Part shown: positions 14,421-15,210 of the stretch, in pieces
Position numbering within the stretch: the first letter of the stretch is position 1
Layout of the letters: each line of letters starts with the position of its first letter
From: Candidatus Woesearchaeota archaeon
GTDB lineage: Archaea; Nanobdellota; Nanobdellia; Woesearchaeales; UBA11716
Length of the DNA: 15,210 bases
NCBI GenBank assembly: GCA_013329175.1
Contig: DUKR01000032.1
Location: 1 to 15,210 of the forward strand
Reading direction: 5' to 3'
Translations under genes and position numbers: made by a program
The notes under the pieces: generated by a model
The model's input: only the letters and a program-made list of their open reading frames with translations
Told to the model about the DNA's origin: nothing
The model's database searches: none

Positions 14421-15209
14421 ATGAAGCCTGAACATATGTACCTGCTGGAAGCAGCAAGTAATAGAATTCGTTTCTTCGGCCAGCAGCAGAAGCAGGATAT
14501 AGATGAAGGGGCCGTTACACAACTCGTGGAAGCCATACAAACACAACTCGGGGGAGGCACAATTGACAGCACAATTCAAAATCTACTTCGGGAAACCGCA
14601 GAAATGACGCAGGCTAATCTTCAAGCCTTAGGAAATGAAATGCATAATGTTAGGAAATTTAATAATGTTACCACTCATACTGATATAATAAAAAAAGTAT
14701 TAGGGGGCGATTTCTATCGTTTTTTTTGCCATGACTCCACACATCTACTCGAAGGATTAATGATTCTTTCAGACAATTATCGTAGGGTTTCCCAAGGCAA
14801 ATCAGCATCAAGAGAAGTATATGCGCGTTTTATACTGAACAGCCCAGATACACTTCATAGGCATATTTCAAAAGTAAGAAACTGCATTGGAAATTCATGG
14901 GAACTTGTAAGGCTTGAGATTGAAAAGTTAAATGACATTCAACCTGCCTTAAGTGAAGTTAACCTATATGAGGTACTAAAAGATGTTGCAGTTGTAACGG
15001 GTTTGAGGTTTGGCGCAGACTTTGTTGAGAACGCCGCCAGAAACCCACCTTCTCAAAGATGCATAATCTTTGAAGGAGACAAAGTGACAATACCTGGAAA
15101 TGAATCATATTTCTGGAGTATCTTCTACAACAACATAAAAAACACATTTACCAAAATGATGAAGGAAATAAACAAGCCAGAAATAGAATGTAATACTTCA
15201 CTATCCTGA
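14421..15209 (+). CDS. Histidine-kinase-like protein, truncated or frameshifted at the window end
   Basis: The predicted protein has 262 residues in the visible frame. After a helical N-terminus (1-95) there is F-F-C-H104-D-S-T-H-L-L, resembling a kinase H-box, a second helix (about 140-170) completing a possible DHp hairpin, a linker (LSEVNLYEVLKDVA) and F-E-G-D-K-V-T-I-P-G-N-E-S-Y-F-W-S-I-F-Y-N237-N-I-K-N241-T-F, an N-box-like pattern of an ATP-binding HATPase domain. The ATP-lid, D-box and G-boxes are missing, because the frame stops at 15207-15209, one base before the window ends. No TM segment or sensor domain is seen, so it would be cytoplasmic. ATG 14421 is chosen because a TATA box lies 27 nt upstream; ATG 14397 falls inside that box. 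G+C is clearly lower than in the DNA polymerase genes. Assignment as kinase is tentative. Confidence 0.55.
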   Translation: MKPEHMYLLEAASNRIRFFGQQQKQDIDEGAVTQLVEAIQTQLGGGTIDSTIQNLLRETAEMTQANLQALGNEMHNVRKFNNVTTHTDIIKKVLGGDFYRFFCHDSTHLLEGLMILSDNYRRVSQGKSASREVYARFILNSPDTLHRHISKVRNCIGNSWELVRLEIEKLNDIQPALSEVNLYEVLKDVAVVTGLRFGADFVENAARNPPSQRCIIFEGDKVTIPGNESYFWSIFYNNIKNTFTKMMKEINKPEIECNTSLS

Positions 15210-15210
15210 A

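Overview
This is archaeal DNA. It encodes both subunits of the D-family DNA polymerase (DP1 and DP2), which is found only in archaea. It also encodes an Orc1/Cdc6 initiator, an archaeal/eukaryal-type RNase P protein (Rnp3/Rpp30), and a tRNA 2-thiolation enzyme next to a Gly-Gly-ending ubiquitin-like sulfur carrier. Several genes have a TATA box about 25-30 nt before the start codon and no Shine-Dalgarno site, which fits leaderless archaeal mRNAs. The small intergenic gaps, small proteins and Cys-rich secreted proteins behind N-terminal K-K-S-Q type segments suggest a DPANN-like lineage (Woesearchaeota/Diapherotrites type). That placement is an inference and is not proven here.

Layout. 1-395 is non-coding: a T-rich tract, then a strong imperfect inverted repeat (266-338), then a weak TATA box. 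396-4746 holds three co-directional genes for membrane or secreted proteins of unknown function, probably an operon for a cell-surface assembly. 6358-4758, on the minus strand, is a tight operon: ubiquitin-like sulfur carrier, TtuA/NcsA-type tRNA thiolase, then rnp3; all three relate to tRNA maturation. 6359-6749 is non-coding between divergent operons and looks like a replication origin. It has two inverted ORB-like boxes with outward G-strings flanking an AT-rich pyrimidine/purine tract that can form a nested hairpin, directly upstream of orc1/cdc6. 6750-13113 is the replication operon orc1/cdc6 - DP1 - DP2, the gene order known from Pyrococcus. 13114-15209 is an accessory-looking end: an unrecognised 417-residue helical protein (minus strand, stop codon abutting that of DP2) and a divergent histidine-kinase-like ORF. 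Both may be driven from one perfectly palindromic TATA box.

How it fits together. The centre of the window is an initiation module: Orc1/Cdc6 would bind the ORBs, open the AT-rich tract, and PolD, encoded in the same transcript, would copy the chromosome. The flanking minus-strand operon supplies RNA maturation functions. The right end is lower in G+C and has no recognised homologues, so it may be an acquired segment next to the origin. The most interesting items are the origin, the shared palindromic promoter, the possible frameshift in the kinase-like gene, the inverted repeat before the surface operon, and the loss of the C-terminal zinc site in the thiolase.
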